Origin: Candidatus Altimarinota bacterium | GTDB taxonomy: Bacteria; Patescibacteriota; Gracilibacteria; BD1-5; UBA2023 | Length of the DNA stretch: 64,000 nt | Assembly (NCBI GenBank): GCA_023230505.1 | Contig: JALNXF010000006.1 | Location: 18,044-82,043, forward strand | Direction of reading: 5' to 3' | Part shown: piece after piece, positions 10,601 to 22,077 of the stretch | How positions within the stretch are numbered: position 1 is the first letter of the stretch | Layout of the letters: each line of letters begins with the position of its first letter | Position numbers and translations under genes: made by a program | Notes under the pieces: model-generated | The model's input: the letters and a program-made list of their open reading frames with translations, nothing else | The model's database searches: none | What the model was told of the DNA's origin: nothing

Positions 10601-13024
10601 GTAAAAGATATTTTATGAAAAGATATTTCAGGAAAAGTAGAGTACAAATGGGATTTTGATTGAAATTGATTTTACGAGGAAACAAGCACTTCGCCTCAAA
10701 TAAGCCATATTTATACAGCACCTTGAAGCTTTAATTTTAAAGTAAAAGTATCTTATAAATGAATTTCAAATACAAAATATCAAATTATTACAGTTAAAAA
10801 TGTACTTAAGCCTAATTTTGAATATTATGCAATTTGAGGTAAATTAATTTTATTTAATACATCAAAATGAACTTATAATGGAGCACTGTGGAATTTATGA
10901 AACTGAGTAACTAGTTCAAATTTAGATTATTTTGTATATGATTTTTGAGATGATACCTTCCCTACTTCTGTCGCTTTAAAAGTTTTTGATAATAATGAAT
11001 CAAAAGAAATTAAAAGTGATGTGAGACGTGATATTGTAAATAAATTAAGAATTAAAAAATGAAAAGATAATTTAGTATATTTTACATATCCAGCTATAGA
11101 AAAAAATACAATAAAGATAGATAGCACTCAAGATAAATTATTTGTATATTTAGGTGAATCAAAATGAAGTATATCAAAATATTGTGTGGATACTGATATT
11201 TTAGTTGATTCTGATTTAAATGGAACAAAAGATGATGATTGTGATAATAAAAATAGTGAATCATACAATAAATGAACACCTTTTGTTGTTTCAGGTCTTA
11301 ATTTTACAAAAAATGAAAAGACTATGAGATTATCAATAATTAATGAGGCCTGAAAAAAAGAAAGTAAAGATATAATTTTAAAACTAAATTCTTCAAATTT
11401 ACAAGAAAATGTGGAATTAAAAGATAATAAAGATATCTGAGAAGAAGATAAAATATTAATAGAAGAAATTAAAAATCTTATTAAAAAAGCTCCTGAAGAA
11501 GAAAGAGTTAAGCTTATGCAATTTTTGTCAATGATTCAAGAAAACTGGTTTGATGATAGAGAGAAAACAAAGGCAATTATTGATTTTGAAACATATATAA
11601 ATTCCATAGCTTCTATGGATCAAAAAACAAAAGATGAATTCTATAATCTTGCAGAAAATCTACTTGTTAAGCAAGATCAGACCAAAGATGATATCAAATT
11701 AGCTGCAAAAGTTTTAAAATCTCTTATTCCAAAAACTATCTCATCTTATGATAAGATAATGAAAAATATAGATGAAATTCTTTCTCATCCAGTTAATACA
11801 GAGATGAATAAAAAACTTTGAACAGAAATTTTAGAATATATTAAAAATAATACTACAATTAGTGATAAAGATAAATTAATAATTAAATCGCAATTAGAGG
11901 TAATCATCTATTGAGGACAAGCAAATGTACCTCAACAAGTTACTCAAGCTGATAATAATCAAAGTGGTGGAATTATGTGATTTTTAATGTGATTTGTTAA
12001 ATTATTCTGATACTTAATTTTATGAGTTATTTCTCTTATAATTTGATTATTCGTGTATTTTAAAGTTGTTAACAAAAATGAAAATTTATCATTTCAAGAT
12101 TTTTTAATTGAAAGATTTTTAAATGAAAAAAGTAAAGAAAAGAAATTAACAATAGATAATCCCTTTAGTCCAGAAAAAAAAGAAGATATTTTATCTTCAA
12201 TAATCTCTCCAGAGCCTAAGTTGGAGGAAAAAATTTCTGAGCCACTTCCCTCTTTACATGAAGAAGCAATAGAATCTCCAGAAGAAAAAATTCAAGAAAC
12301 TACTGAAATAAATGAAGAAATTCAAAATACTGAGATTAAAGAAGAAGGTAAAATACCAGATTGGTTAAAAACCATGACCAGTCAAGAAGGAATTTCTGAA
12401 GCTGTAGAAGTTCCAGCAATAGAAGAAAAAGAAGAAATTCCTGAAATAGAGGAGGAAATTAAGTCAGAAGAAATTCCAGAAATAGTAGAAGAAAAACAAG
12501 AGGAAACTATTGAAGAAAATAAAGAAGATATTACAGATGAAATAAAACAAGAAGAGGAAATGTATGATTGGTTAAAATGAATAAATAAGGAGGAATTAGA
12601 AGAAGAAATTAAAGAGGAATTATCTAGTGAAGTTGTAGAAATTCCAGAAATTAAAGAGAAAGAAAAAGTGGAAGAAAAGAAAGTAGAGGATGCTAGTGAT
12701 GAACTTCCAGATTGGTTAAAATGAAGCCTAATAAATAAGGAAGAGGTAACCGAAGAAGTAGTTGAAGAAAAAGAGGTTGTAAAAAAAGAAATAAAGGCAA
12801 AAAAAGAAGAAGTTAAAAAAGATACTCCGAAAAAACCAACAAAGGAAAAGGTGAAAGAAAATAATAATAAACCCACTAAAAAAGATACTCCGAAAAATTT
12901 ACCTCTTGATCAAGAAATAAAAATAGAAGAGGAAAAAGAAATCCCTGTAAAAAACTTAAAAACAAAAAAAGAAGATATTAATATTAAAAACGATGATGAT
13001 TTACCTGATTGGTTAAAATCATAA
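7700..13024 (+). CDS. Giant PKD-repeat surface protein with T4SS-pilin-like N-terminus and acidic PDWLK tail
   Basis: A 1774-aa protein, continuous only if UGA is Gly. Order: signal peptide (about 1-26); two hydrophobic helices (about residues 75-100 and 115-142) around AGGSDEKMKKSK, which resembles the small T4SS-pilin-like (PF18895) proteins of candidate-phylum bacteria; then a long chain of PKD/Ig-like beta domains (WDFGNG, FEWNFGDDN, YKWDFDGNG and similar); a helical segment (about 1235-1390); a single transmembrane helix near residue 1430; and a Glu-rich tail. The tail carries four copies of a P/Y-D-W-L-K motif, the last at the extreme C-terminus. The acidic tail is predicted cytoplasmic and the PKD array external, so an adhesin or a large surface anchor is likely. 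It sits 22 bases before a second PKD protein. Confidence 0.82.
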
Positions 13025-13046
13025 TTAATTATTTACTTAAAAAAAT

Positions 13047-15371
13047 ATGACAGAAAACGAGGAAAATAAATGACAAGAAGATAGTCTTCTATCTCAGATT
13101 TTATCAAGCACAGATAGTGCTCCTGATAATACAAATCAAAATATTGAAAACAATATAAATAATTCTGGAAGCGAAACAGTAACAAGTCCCCTGCCTCCAG
13201 ACAATAATCAAAAGACTAAAAAACAGACTGCTAAAAAACAAGATTTTGCTAAGATTTTTTGAGCCATTTTTCTTGTAAGTGTTATATTTTTCTGAACATT
13301 TCTCGCTTATATTGTATTTAATCCAGGACAAGCTCAATTCTTTTTATCTCTCTGAATAAGTCCTCAAGATATAAAATCTCTACTTGAAAAATTAGTAAAT
13401 ATTTCATTTGGGGCTTTTACATTCGCATTTTCTATTATTTGGATAATATTCTTATTTAAAGCAATTCTAACAAAGAAAGAATACAAAAAAAAGAAAACTA
13501 TAGCCATTATTGCCTCAGCTTTTACATGAATAATTTTATTTTCAGGTATTACTCTTTGGATATTTTTAATTCAGCAAATTTGATATACTGATTATGCAAA
13601 TCCAAATTGATGAATTATTGTATATGACAATGATAAATTTATTTCTGATAAATTTAAAGATAACTCAGAAGTTTATGATTTAACAAATTTAATTTGACCA
13701 ATTACTCTAAGATTTGATTTTAAATCAAATGCAGATCATATAAGCAAGGAATTAAAAATTGAGTCTTTTGATATAGATTTTGATTGAGATAATAAAATTG
13801 ATAAATCTTGAACAAATCCTCGTGATGAAGAAGCAATTATTTTTAAATATGATAAGGCTGGGAATTATAAACCAAAATGAGTATATAGATGAATAGATGT
13901 TTTAACAGGAAAAGAAAAAGAAATAAATATGGTTTTATCTGAAATAAATATTATATGAACAGTTGATATAGTATTTAAACAACAAAGATTAGGTTGATAT
14001 ATTTCTACATTTGATGCAACTAGTCTAAAAAATATTTGAAGAATAAAATGGTATACCCAAACTTCTGAAAATGAATGAAAACCAGCAAAAGAATCATATA
14101 AATTTGAAGTTATAAGTAAGACTTGAGAGCAAGAATTAGTATGTCTAAGTATTATTAATAGCAAGAAAAGCTGAGAAATTTGTGATAGAGTTTTTATAGT
14201 AAACTGAGAAAATAATTCTGAAAATATTAGTTGAGTTATTAATTATGAACAAGACCCAGAAAATCCGCTTATTTTGAAATTTATGATATGAGAAATAAGA
14301 AATAAAGATAAAATAGCAAGTTACAAATGGACAGCAGATGATTCTAATTTAATCTGAGAAGAAGAGAATCCAGAATATACATTTAGTAATTTTTGAGCTC
14401 ACACTGTAAAAGTGATTTTAACAGATAATTTATGAGGAACTTCTGAAATAAAAAGCTCTATAATCTTAAGAAAACCTTTAACATTAATTAGACCAATTCA
14501 AACTTGAGAAGTTAATGATAATAATTCAATGTTAAAAATTCAAAAAGAAGATAAGACATCTGTAATTGATAACACATATAAAAGAGAAATAAAAGCATAT
14601 TACATTGAAATTTGAATTCCTGCTAAATTAACTTTTAATGCAAATCTTATAGCCGTAAATGATCCAACATATGATCTTAAAAATGTTGAATGGGATTTTA
14701 ATTGAGATAAAAAATTTGAAAAAATTTGAGAAGTGGTAGAAAAGGATTTAATTGAGAGTAAAAAATATACAATAACTGTTCAATATACTTTTGAATCAAA
14801 ATTAAAAAATAATACTGAAAAATTAACTGAAACTATAATAATAAATTGAATTAAAAAAGAAATAGATACTAAATTAAAAATAACTTCAGATTCTTCTTAT
14901 GCGCCTACAATCGTTCATTTTGATTGATCCGCAAGTGAAGTAAGAGAATGAAGTATTGCAAAATATACCTATGATTTTGGTGATTGAAAACCAAGTATTG
15001 ATTCAGATGCTAAGATAGATTATAAATATAATTTTCCTGGAGAATTTACAGTAAAGCTTACAGTAACAAAAGATGATTGAACAAAAGAATCTTTAGAAAA
15101 GAAAATAATTTTGAAATGAATTTCTAAAAAATTAATTATAAATTCGAGTCTATCATCTTGAACGGTTGGTAATTCAATTGATTTTGATACAGTTGGTTCA
15201 ACATGAGTAATAGAAAGTTATAGTTGGGATTTTTGAGATGGCTCATCATCATCCGAAATAAATCCATCTCATGCATATAGCAATACATGAACCTATAAAA
15301 TAAAATTAACTGCAGTATATAATGATTGAACAGTCCAAACTGAAGAAAAAGAAATAATTATTAAAGAATAA
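13047..15371 (+). CDS. PKD-repeat membrane protein
   Basis: A 774-aa protein beginning with a hydrophilic, Asn/Ser/Thr-rich cytoplasmic segment of about 68 residues, followed by three hydrophobic helices up to about residue 185. The remainder is extracellular, with PKD-like domains shown by YTYDFGDGKP and YSWDFGDGSSS, each followed by NPSHAY or similar and a VKLTV strand. It follows the giant PKD protein in the same operon and ends at a strong terminator. The pair probably forms one surface structure. No enzymatic motif is visible. Confidence 0.8.
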
Positions 15372-15382
15372 TAAACCAACAA

Positions 15383-15420
15383 AATAATAAAGACCACCTG
15401 CGCAGGTGGTCTTTATTATT
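15383..15420. terminator. Bidirectional intrinsic terminator
   Basis: A near-perfect 18-bp stem (AATAATAAAGACCACCTG paired with CAGGTGGTCTTTATTATT) around a CG centre, flanked by A and T runs. It separates the convergent PKD operon and the small minus-strand ORF. Confidence 0.9.
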
Positions 15421-15424
15421 GGTT

Positions 15425-15613
15425 TTAATTTTCTTCTGTAGAAGTGATTGTATCTTCAACTTTATTTCTAAAATAAACACAACATTCAGGTATGTCTTTT
15501 AAATTACATTTATTTCTACGTGAACATTCCTTACTCATTTCTAATCTTAACTTATCAAATTCTTCTGGAGTTAAATTATATCTTCTTAAAAAAACTTCCT
15601 TATGTGGTTCCAT
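15425..15613 (-). CDS. Small cysteine-containing hypothetical protein
   Basis: A 62-aa ORF beginning MEPHKEVFLRRYN with four Cys residues in its second half (C, C, then CC). I do not recognise a family. A TTG 33 bases upstream is a possible alternative start, but the ATG follows the AT-rich leader typical of this genome. The region includes a helix-forming PEEFDKLRLEM stretch. It lies between a shared terminator and the divergent RlmD-like gene. Confidence 0.5.
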   Translation of the reverse strand: MEPHKEVFLRRYNLTPEEFDKLRLEMSKECSRRNKCNLKDIPECCVYFRNKVEDTITSTEEN

Positions 15614-15757
15614 ATTTATATTTTTTAAAAAATAAAAAGCTGACATATGGTATTATATCTTTTTAGGAATTGCAAATTTATTTTTTAAAAATTTTTCACT
15701 TGATTTATTATCTAATTACTCTATATTAATTTAATAAAATTTAAAAATAGAAAAATT

Positions 15758-17599
15758 ATGAAGAAATGAGAAATTCTTGAGAATATTAAGGTTGAAAAAT
15801 TAATTTTTGGTGGAAAATGATTAGCAATTGGTCCAGATTGAAAAAAAATTATTATTACAGGGGGTGCTATTCCAGGAAGTTTTGTTAATTTAAGAATTTT
15901 GAAATCTAAAAGCAAATATCTTGAAGCTCAAGTTCTGGATATTATAAAAAAATCTCCACTTGAAAAAGAACTACCAGCTCATTTTCAAGTATACTGAGGT
16001 TGTAAATGGCTCCCAATAGACTACAGCGAGCAATTAAAAATCAAAGAAGAACAAGTAAAAGAAGCATTATTTCACTTAAAAGATTTCACAAAAAATACTA
16101 AATTTCATCCCATAGTGGCTTCAGAAAAAATCTATTGATATAGAAATAAATTAGAATTCTCTTGGGGAAAATATATCTCAGCAAAAGAAGAAATTCATGA
16201 TGATTTTAGGTTTGGTTTTCACAAACAAGGAGAATTTGATAGAATAATAAATTGTGAGTACTGTGTGCTAGCATCAGATATTGTAAATGATATTTTTAAG
16301 GAAGTAAATACTTATTCAAGAAATAGCAAAATTCCAACTTATGATCCATTTAATGGGATTTGATTTTGGAGACACTTGGTCGTTAGAGAAGCTCATTATA
16401 CTGGGGAGATTATGTTAATTTTTAGTGTAAATAATAAAGCCCTCACCCCAACCCTCTCCCAGGGGGAGAGGGAGAAGTTTATGATTAATTTTCTAGATTT
16501 TATCAAAAAATTAGTTATAAAATTTCCAAATATTAAATCAGTTTATTATTTAAAAAATAATTGAAAGGCTGATATAGTTCAGGGAGAATATGAATTAATT
16601 TTTTGAGAAAAAACTATAAAAGAAAAATTACTTGACTTTACTTTTGAAATAAATCCTAGAAGTTTTTTTCAGACTAATTCAACTCAAGCTGAAGTACTGT
16701 ATTCTAAAGTTATAAACCTCATCCCCAGCCCTTCTCCACAAATGGAGAAGGGAGATTGAGAAATTGAATATGTTAAAGTTCCTGGTTACATTTACGAATT
16801 AGCTAGAGAATTAAGAAAAGATTGAACAAACATGGAAAAAATCTTATGGGAAATGATAAAAAATAGACAAGTTTGAAATTTGAAATTCAGAAGACAACAT
16901 CCAATATGAAGATATATTGCTGATTTTTATTGTCCAGAATTATGACTAGTTATAGAGCTTGATTGAGATATCCATGATAAAGAAACTCAAATAGAGTATG
17001 ATAAAATTAGAGATGAATTTTTAAAAAGTTGAAATTATAAAATTCTAAGAATGAAGAATGAATATTTATTAAAAAATCCAGAATTAGTAATCAAAAAAAT
17101 TCTTTCATACAAATTTAACTCCCCTCTCCATTCCATGGAGAGGGGTTGGGGGTGAGGTGTAATGCTAGATTTATATGCTGGGACAGGAACAATTTGAATA
17201 ATTTTATCAAAATATTTTAAAAAAGTTTATTCAGTTGAACTCGTAAAAGAAGCTAGTATTGATGGACAAAATAATGCAAAATTAAATAATGTGGAAAATG
17301 TGGAATTTATTAATGAAAAGACAGAAGATTTTTTGAAAGAATTTAGCCAAAAAAATGAAAAAGTAGATTTATTAGTGATAGATCCGCCACGCGATGGAAT
17401 GCATCCAGAAGCACTTCCAAATATAATTTCATTTGATGCTAAAACCATAATTTATGTGAGTTGTAATCCATCAACTCTGGCTCGCGACCTAGATTATATT
17501 GTAAAAAATTCAAGCTATGAAATAGCTGATGTTATTCCTGTGGATATGTTTCCACACACTCACCATATTGAGACAATTGTAAAATTAAGCTTGACTTAA
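15758..17599 (+). CDS. RlmD/TrmA-type RNA m5U methyltransferase carrying an in-frame DUF559 domain
   Basis: SAM-dependent 5-methyluridine methyltransferase of rRNA or tRNA. The 613-aa product is about 150 residues longer than the family. Order: N-terminal TRAM-like domain; GGCKWLPIDYSEQL, the RlmD cysteine region but with only part of the Fe-S ligands; RNA-binding region; SFFQTN; an inserted DUF559 nuclease-like domain (residues 320-468); then the Rossmann core LDLYAGTGTIG, motif IV DPPRDGMHP, nucleophile Cys569 in VSCNPST and catalytic Glu in HIETIVKL. All segments share one frame from ATG 15758 to TAA 17597. A smaller palindromic element is translated at residues 228-239 (LTPTLSQGERE). Whether the enzyme remains active with the insertion between SFFQTN and motif I is unknown. 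Confidence 0.88.
16440..16475 (+). repeat. GC-rich palindromic element, copy 2 (inside RlmD-like gene)
   Basis: CCTCACCCCAACC arm followed by a CTCTCCC/GGGAGAG hairpin, translated in frame as LTPTLSQGERE between the methyltransferase's RNA-binding segments. Same family as copies in miaB and ileS. Confidence 0.88.
16717..16753 (+). repeat. Left inverted end of the DUF559 insertion
   Basis: CCTCATCCCCAGCC arm followed by a CCCTTCTCCA/TGGAGAAGGG hairpin with a CAAA loop. The arm pairs with the GGTTGGGGGTGAGG arm at the right end. Reads in frame as LIPSPSPQMEKGD. Confidence 0.85.
17119..17158 (-). repeat. Right inverted end of the DUF559 insertion
   Basis: A CCCCTCTCCAT/ATGGAGAGGGG hairpin followed by GGTTGGGGGTGAGG, the element in reverse orientation. 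In the gene's frame it contains TGA, open only because UGA is Gly here (SPLHSMERGWGG). Confidence 0.85.
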
Positions 17600-17645
17600 A
17601 TAAAATTATCACTATAAACTATAGACTTACTTATAAAAAATATAG

Positions 17646-19238
17646 ATGATAACTTCAAGAAATGTTTCATTAATTCCACTGTGAAATAAGGAAAAACAAT
17701 TTATTTTAGATAATCTTTTAAAAGATTCAAAAAGGTCTATAGCTAATTTCTATAAAAAAGAAGTTGCAAATAATTTAGTATCATTAAGAGAATGAGCTAA
17801 ATTAATTTGAGCAAATAAAAAAATAGTAAATTTAGTAGAAAAAGATATCAAAAAAGTGGCTATAAATTCAGATAAAGTTATAGAAAAGATTAAAAAATTA
17901 GAAAATAAATGAGTGAAAACCTTTAATGAACTATCTAAAATCATAAAAGATGCTATCAAAAACGATCCTATTTTGGATATGGATATAAAAATTAATATTT
18001 TTGATACTATAATAAATGAGCTAATTTCTATATATTTATTTGTAGAAAAAGATAATGTAAATTCCTTGGTAAATGAGACAAAAACTAGAGCAGAATTACT
18101 TTTAAATTCTGAAATCTCAGCAATAATGAGAGAAATAAAAAATAAACTTGATATAGTTTTTGATTTTTATTGAGCAAGTAATTTTTATAAAGAAAAACTT
18201 TCATCAGAAGTTGAAGACCTAACGATGGATATAAGATTATTAAAATTACAATTAGAAGAGAAAGAAAAAGAAATTAAAAGCATTAATAGAGAAAAGAGAA
18301 AGACAGAAACTTCCCTAAAATCAAAAGAGGATGAGGCAGAAAGATTAAGGCAAGACAAAGAAAAATTAAATAAAAAAATTGAAGAATTAGAAAAAGAATT
18401 AGCTTCAAAAGAAATTGAGGAACAGAACATAAAAAGTCAGAAAAATTCTATCATTTCGTCAGAAGATAATTTAGTTTGGGAAGAATTAGCTCATAAGACA
18501 GAGTTTAAATTAGGAAAAACTAAACAGGAATTACAAGAAGTTAAAAAAGAAAATACTCAATTATTAGAGCAAAATCAATCTCTAATCTGACAGGTTCAAA
18601 GTATGGAAAATCTAAAAATAAGATTTACAGAATTTTCTACTATAGAAGCTTTTTTAGACCAATGTGAAGCCGATATAGAGGATTTGGATGCAGATGAAAT
18701 GATAAGATATTTATCTTTAATAAATTGTCCAATTAACCTAAAACAAAAAGCTATTAAAGTTGTAATTCATTTTATAGATGAAATTCTATTAAAACATATT
18801 GTAAAATGTACTTCTTCTACAACTCATAGTAATTGATGAGCCGGATGATGATTATATGCAAATAATTTTATAAAACCAATAATGAATTTTGTAAAACAAA
18901 ATTGAAAAATTATGTGAACTCAAGAATTTTTAGAGTATTTAACTTCTATAAATTGGGGGAATTTAATTAGTGAATATAAAAAAACTCCAGATTATAAAAC
19001 AAAAAAAGATAAGATTTTTGCAAATATAAATTTTCATCTATGAAATGATAACAACTATAGAGGAATATTTGAAGCATTGTGATTTTTATCTGATAAATTA
19101 AAAGATTTTTCAGTATGAGGAACGGATTTAAATCTTCTTTCTCAAAACATTAAAGACTACATAAATAATACAGATTATACAAAAAATGAATTAAAAAAAT
19201 TAGTTACAAAAGCCTCATTATCTAGAAGAAATAATTAA
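17646..19238 (+). CDS. Coiled-coil protein of unknown function
   Basis: A 530-aa, Lys/Glu-rich protein that I do not recognise. Residues about 200-320 form a long coiled coil with regular heptads (KEKEIKSINREKRK, LNKKIEELEKELASKEIEE). The flanking parts are mixed helical, with a Gly-rich patch (NGGAGGGLYANNF) near residue 400 followed by a compact C-terminal domain. There is no signal peptide or membrane segment, so it is likely cytoplasmic. It lies between the RlmD-like gene and an MFS transporter, each separated by about 50 bases, so it could be cotranscribed. Confidence 0.7.
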
Positions 19239-19295
19239 ACTTGAATTTTATCAAATATTATTATACTTTCTCGGTTAAAGATATAAATTTTAGAA

Positions 19296-20450
19296 ATGGA
19301 TAAAAATAAATTTATTATAATATTAGTTTGATTTTTGGATGTTTTATCGATGTGAATCGTAATTCCAACTCTACCAGAGCTCGTAAAATTCTACAGCGTA
19401 TCACCTCAAATGATTTCTTATTGAGTTGCCGTATATGCCCTTTGTGCACTTCTCGCAACCTCAATTTTATGACAATTATCAGATATTTATTGAAGAAAAA
19501 AAATACTTCTTTTGTGTGTAATTTGATCTTTTATATCTTCGCTCATAATTCCTATATATCCAATATATTTAGTATTTTTGATTGCAAGAGCTGTTAATTG
19601 AATTACTGGATGAAATATAAGTATACTTCAATCTATAATTTCTGATATTTCAAAATCAAAAGAAGAAAGAGCAAAAAATATGGGAATAATCTGAGCTATT
19701 TTTGGTGGATGATTTATTTTCGGACCACTTTTTTGAGCGATATTACTTCATTTTTGACCAATGATGCCATATTGGTTTATGGCAGTTTTTAGCCTTGTAG
19801 AGGTATTTATTATCTGGTTTTTATTCTCAGAAACAAATGAACATATTCACCATAGGAAAATTAAATTTAACTTAATTAAACAGTTAGTAGAACATTTAAA
19901 AATACCAAGATTAAATTATTTTATGATTTCGTTTTTTCTACTTGTAACAGCTTTTTATATTTACCAATCGGTACTTCCACTTTATTTAAGTAAACATTAT
20001 TGAGTATCAGGATCGTTTTCTGGATATGTTATGGCAACATCTGGTTTAGTATTAGCTTTAAATCAATGACTTTTAATGGGGAGATTTTGGCTTAAAAAAT
20101 TCAATTCTAATCAATTAATTTTTATCATAAACATAAGTCTTTTAATTTTTTATTTACTTCTTACAATAGTTGAACCTCTTTATCTTTTTGTGGGACTTTT
20201 AATTTTACTATTGCCGTTTAGAGCACTTCTTAATCCCGTATATCAATCTGAGATAATAGAATATACTGAGGTTCATAAAAGATGAGAAATAATGTGAGTC
20301 CTAACTTCCCTTCAGTCTCTTGCAATGTTTATTGGACCACTTTTAGGATGATTATTACTCGAAAAAAATATATCAATATTTGGATTTTCGGCAATTTTTA
20401 TTATAATAAGTATTATATTTGTAGCAAAAATCGTAAGATTTGAATCTTAA
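19296..20450 (+). CDS. MFS transporter (TetA-like drug/proton antiporter family)
   Basis: A 384-aa protein with twelve hydrophobic segments. The diagnostic MFS motif A is present after helix 2 as GQLSDIYGRKK, and helix 4/5 carries ARAVNGITGGNIS, close to the TetA-family pattern. Many membrane Gly residues are UGA, so the standard code fragments the gene heavily. Its neighbour downstream is an RluA-type enzyme 18 bases away. Substrate unknown; a multidrug or metabolite exporter is plausible. Confidence 0.85.
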
Positions 20451-20468
20451 TTGATTATTAATTCAAAA

Positions 20469-21434
20469 ATGAAAATATTTAAAATAGAAGAAAATGATGC
20501 TGCGCAAAGACTTGATAAATTCTTGAAAAAATTACTTCCAAATTCAAGTCTTTCGCTAATTTACAAAATTAATCGCAAAAACAAAGTAAAAGTTAATTGA
20601 AAAAGACAGGATAATGAATATAAAATTCAAACTTGAGATGAAATAAAAATATTTCTAAATGATGATGAATTTGAAATTCTTACAATAAAAAAAGAAGAAA
20701 GAAAACAGGAAAAATCAGATAATTTTCTAGATAAAAAAGACATAATTTATGAGGATTGAGATTTACTAATTATAAACAAAAATCCAGGAACTATAGTTCA
20801 TCCTGGGGATTTTAAAACAAATGAAATTTCTCTAATTCAATTAGTTCATGATTATTTATGAAATAAACTAAATTCTCTCACATTTAAGCCATCACTAATT
20901 CACAGAATAGACAAAGAAACATCAGGAATTATAATGATAGCAAAAACCAAACCAGCGCTCGACTTTATGTTAAAACAATTACAAGACAATAAAATTGAAA
21001 AATATTATTTGGCAGTTTGTGTCTGAACACTACCCGAAAAAACCTGAACTATTAAAGATAAAATATTTAGAATTAAAGATGCGAAATCTGAAAATAAAAT
21101 AAAAATTGATAATAAGCTCTGAGATAAGGCAATAACTCATTATAAAGTCATAAAAGAAAATATTCACGAAAAATACTTACTTCTTGAATGTAAACTAGAA
21201 ACTGGAAGAATGCACCAAATCCGCATTCATTTGAGCCACATTGGTCATCCTGTTATTTGAGATAATACTTATTGAAACAAATGAGAAAATAGCTTTCTTA
21301 AAAGGAATTTTGGGGTTTCAAGACAATTTTTGCATTCTTATAAAGTCTCTTTTATTCACCCAACAAAAAGAGTCAGGCTAACATTTGAAGCTAAATTAAA
21401 GCCAGATATGGAAAGTTTTTTAGGTTCTATCTAA
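20469..21434 (+). CDS. RluA-family 23S rRNA pseudouridine synthase
   Basis: Converts uridines in 23S rRNA (or tRNA) to pseudouridine. The 321-aa product has an N-terminal S4 RNA-binding domain (about residues 10-65, with LDKFLKKLLPNSSLS and INRKNKVKVNGK), a hydrophilic linker, and the catalytic domain with HRIDKETSG, whose Asp is the catalytic residue. LETGRMHQIRIHLSHIGHPVIGD is split across the usual motif III. RluC/RluD cannot be distinguished. The stop overlaps the stop of the convergent small membrane protein. Confidence 0.93.
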
Positions 21435-21811
21435 AATCCTAAATATGCTAAATAAGCCCCCAAAAAGAAATATATAATTCCTGCAAACATTAGAAGTCAT
21501 CAACTAAATTTCATTTGTTTTGATAATTTAATCATCCATTCTGGAAATAATAAAATCATCATTCATTTTATGAGAGCTAAATATCACATTATTGTAATAA
21601 TTATAAATCAATTTAATTCCCATGAATTATAATTTAAAACAATAAGTGCACCCATGACATAAGCCATTAAACCAGATAAATATAACACATAAGAATTTTT
21701 AGGAAATTCTTTAACCATATGGTCAAAAGTGTTTCCATTTAAAACAATACTTAATGCAATAACCATAAACAAAGGTCAAAGTAACCTTGCCAAGAAAATA
21801 GATGCTTCCAT
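21431..21811 (-). CDS. Small four-helix membrane protein
   Basis: A 126-aa protein with four hydrophobic segments: an N-terminal FLARLLGPLFMVIALSI, then two around GLMAYVMGALIVL and GFIIITIMGYLALIKGMMIL, and a C-terminal FAGIIYFFLGAYLAYLGF. The pattern and length resemble small integral membrane proteins (DUF2065/DoxX-like), but I do not assign a family. It is convergent with the RluA gene. Confidence 0.6.
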
Positions 21812-22035
21812 AAATAATAAAATTAAATATTAAAAACCTCGCTTTCGCATCTCTCATTGTATCTTTTTTTGAAAAATAGCAAGAAAATAAAAACTCGTTT
21901 TTTTATTTTAAAAAAATATTGTCAAATTAAAATATTATACCTAATTTAATTTTATAAATCTCAGAATTTAGGTCTACATCCCACAAAAAAACTTTTTTGA
22001 AAAAAAATTTGCATTTTTTTGAAAAAAATACAATA

Positions 22036-22077
22036 TGTAGTGGTCAACTACAAAATAATATATCTATATATAGATAT
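22036..22077 (+). promoter_or_regulatory. Two palindromes upstream of nrdD, candidate NrdR-type operators
   Basis: TGTAGT-n5-ACTACA at 22036-22052 and a perfect 18-base palindrome ATATCTATATATAGATAT at 22060-22077, the latter touching the -35 TTGACA at 22077. Paired AT-rich palindromes over the promoter are how NrdR boxes sit before ribonucleotide reductase genes. Match to the NrdR consensus is only loose. Confidence 0.4.

Larger units (their letters stand above)
16715..17161 (+). mobile_element. DUF559 endonuclease-like insertion bounded by inverted palindromic elements
   Basis: A 447-base (149-codon) segment sits in frame inside the methyltransferase, between YSKVI and MLDLYAGTG. The translated core matches DUF559, a Vsr/PD-(D/E)XK-like family: ELARELRK, then FRRQHPIGRYIADFYC, then LVIELDGDIH and YKILRM. 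Both ends carry the GC-rich element in opposite orientations, forming terminal inverted repeats (14 bp with two G-U pairs at the outer arms). No intein splice residues are seen. DUF559 genes next to similar LTPTLSQGERE-type repeats occur in many bacteria; I infer that the pair forms a mobile unit. Confidence 0.8.

Noticed and set aside
12382..12876. Minus-strand 164-aa Ser/Phe-rich ORF
   Set aside because: It is the antisense of the Glu/Lys-rich tail of the PKD protein, which produces an open Ser/Phe-rich shadow.
16715..17161. An intein in the methyltransferase
   Set aside because: No Cys/Ser/Thr at the first junction residue and no His-Asn at the end; the insert is DUF559-like and its ends are palindromic repeats.
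19328..19597. 89-aa plus-strand ORF
   Set aside because: Out of frame with the MFS transporter that spans the region and has motif A in the true frame.
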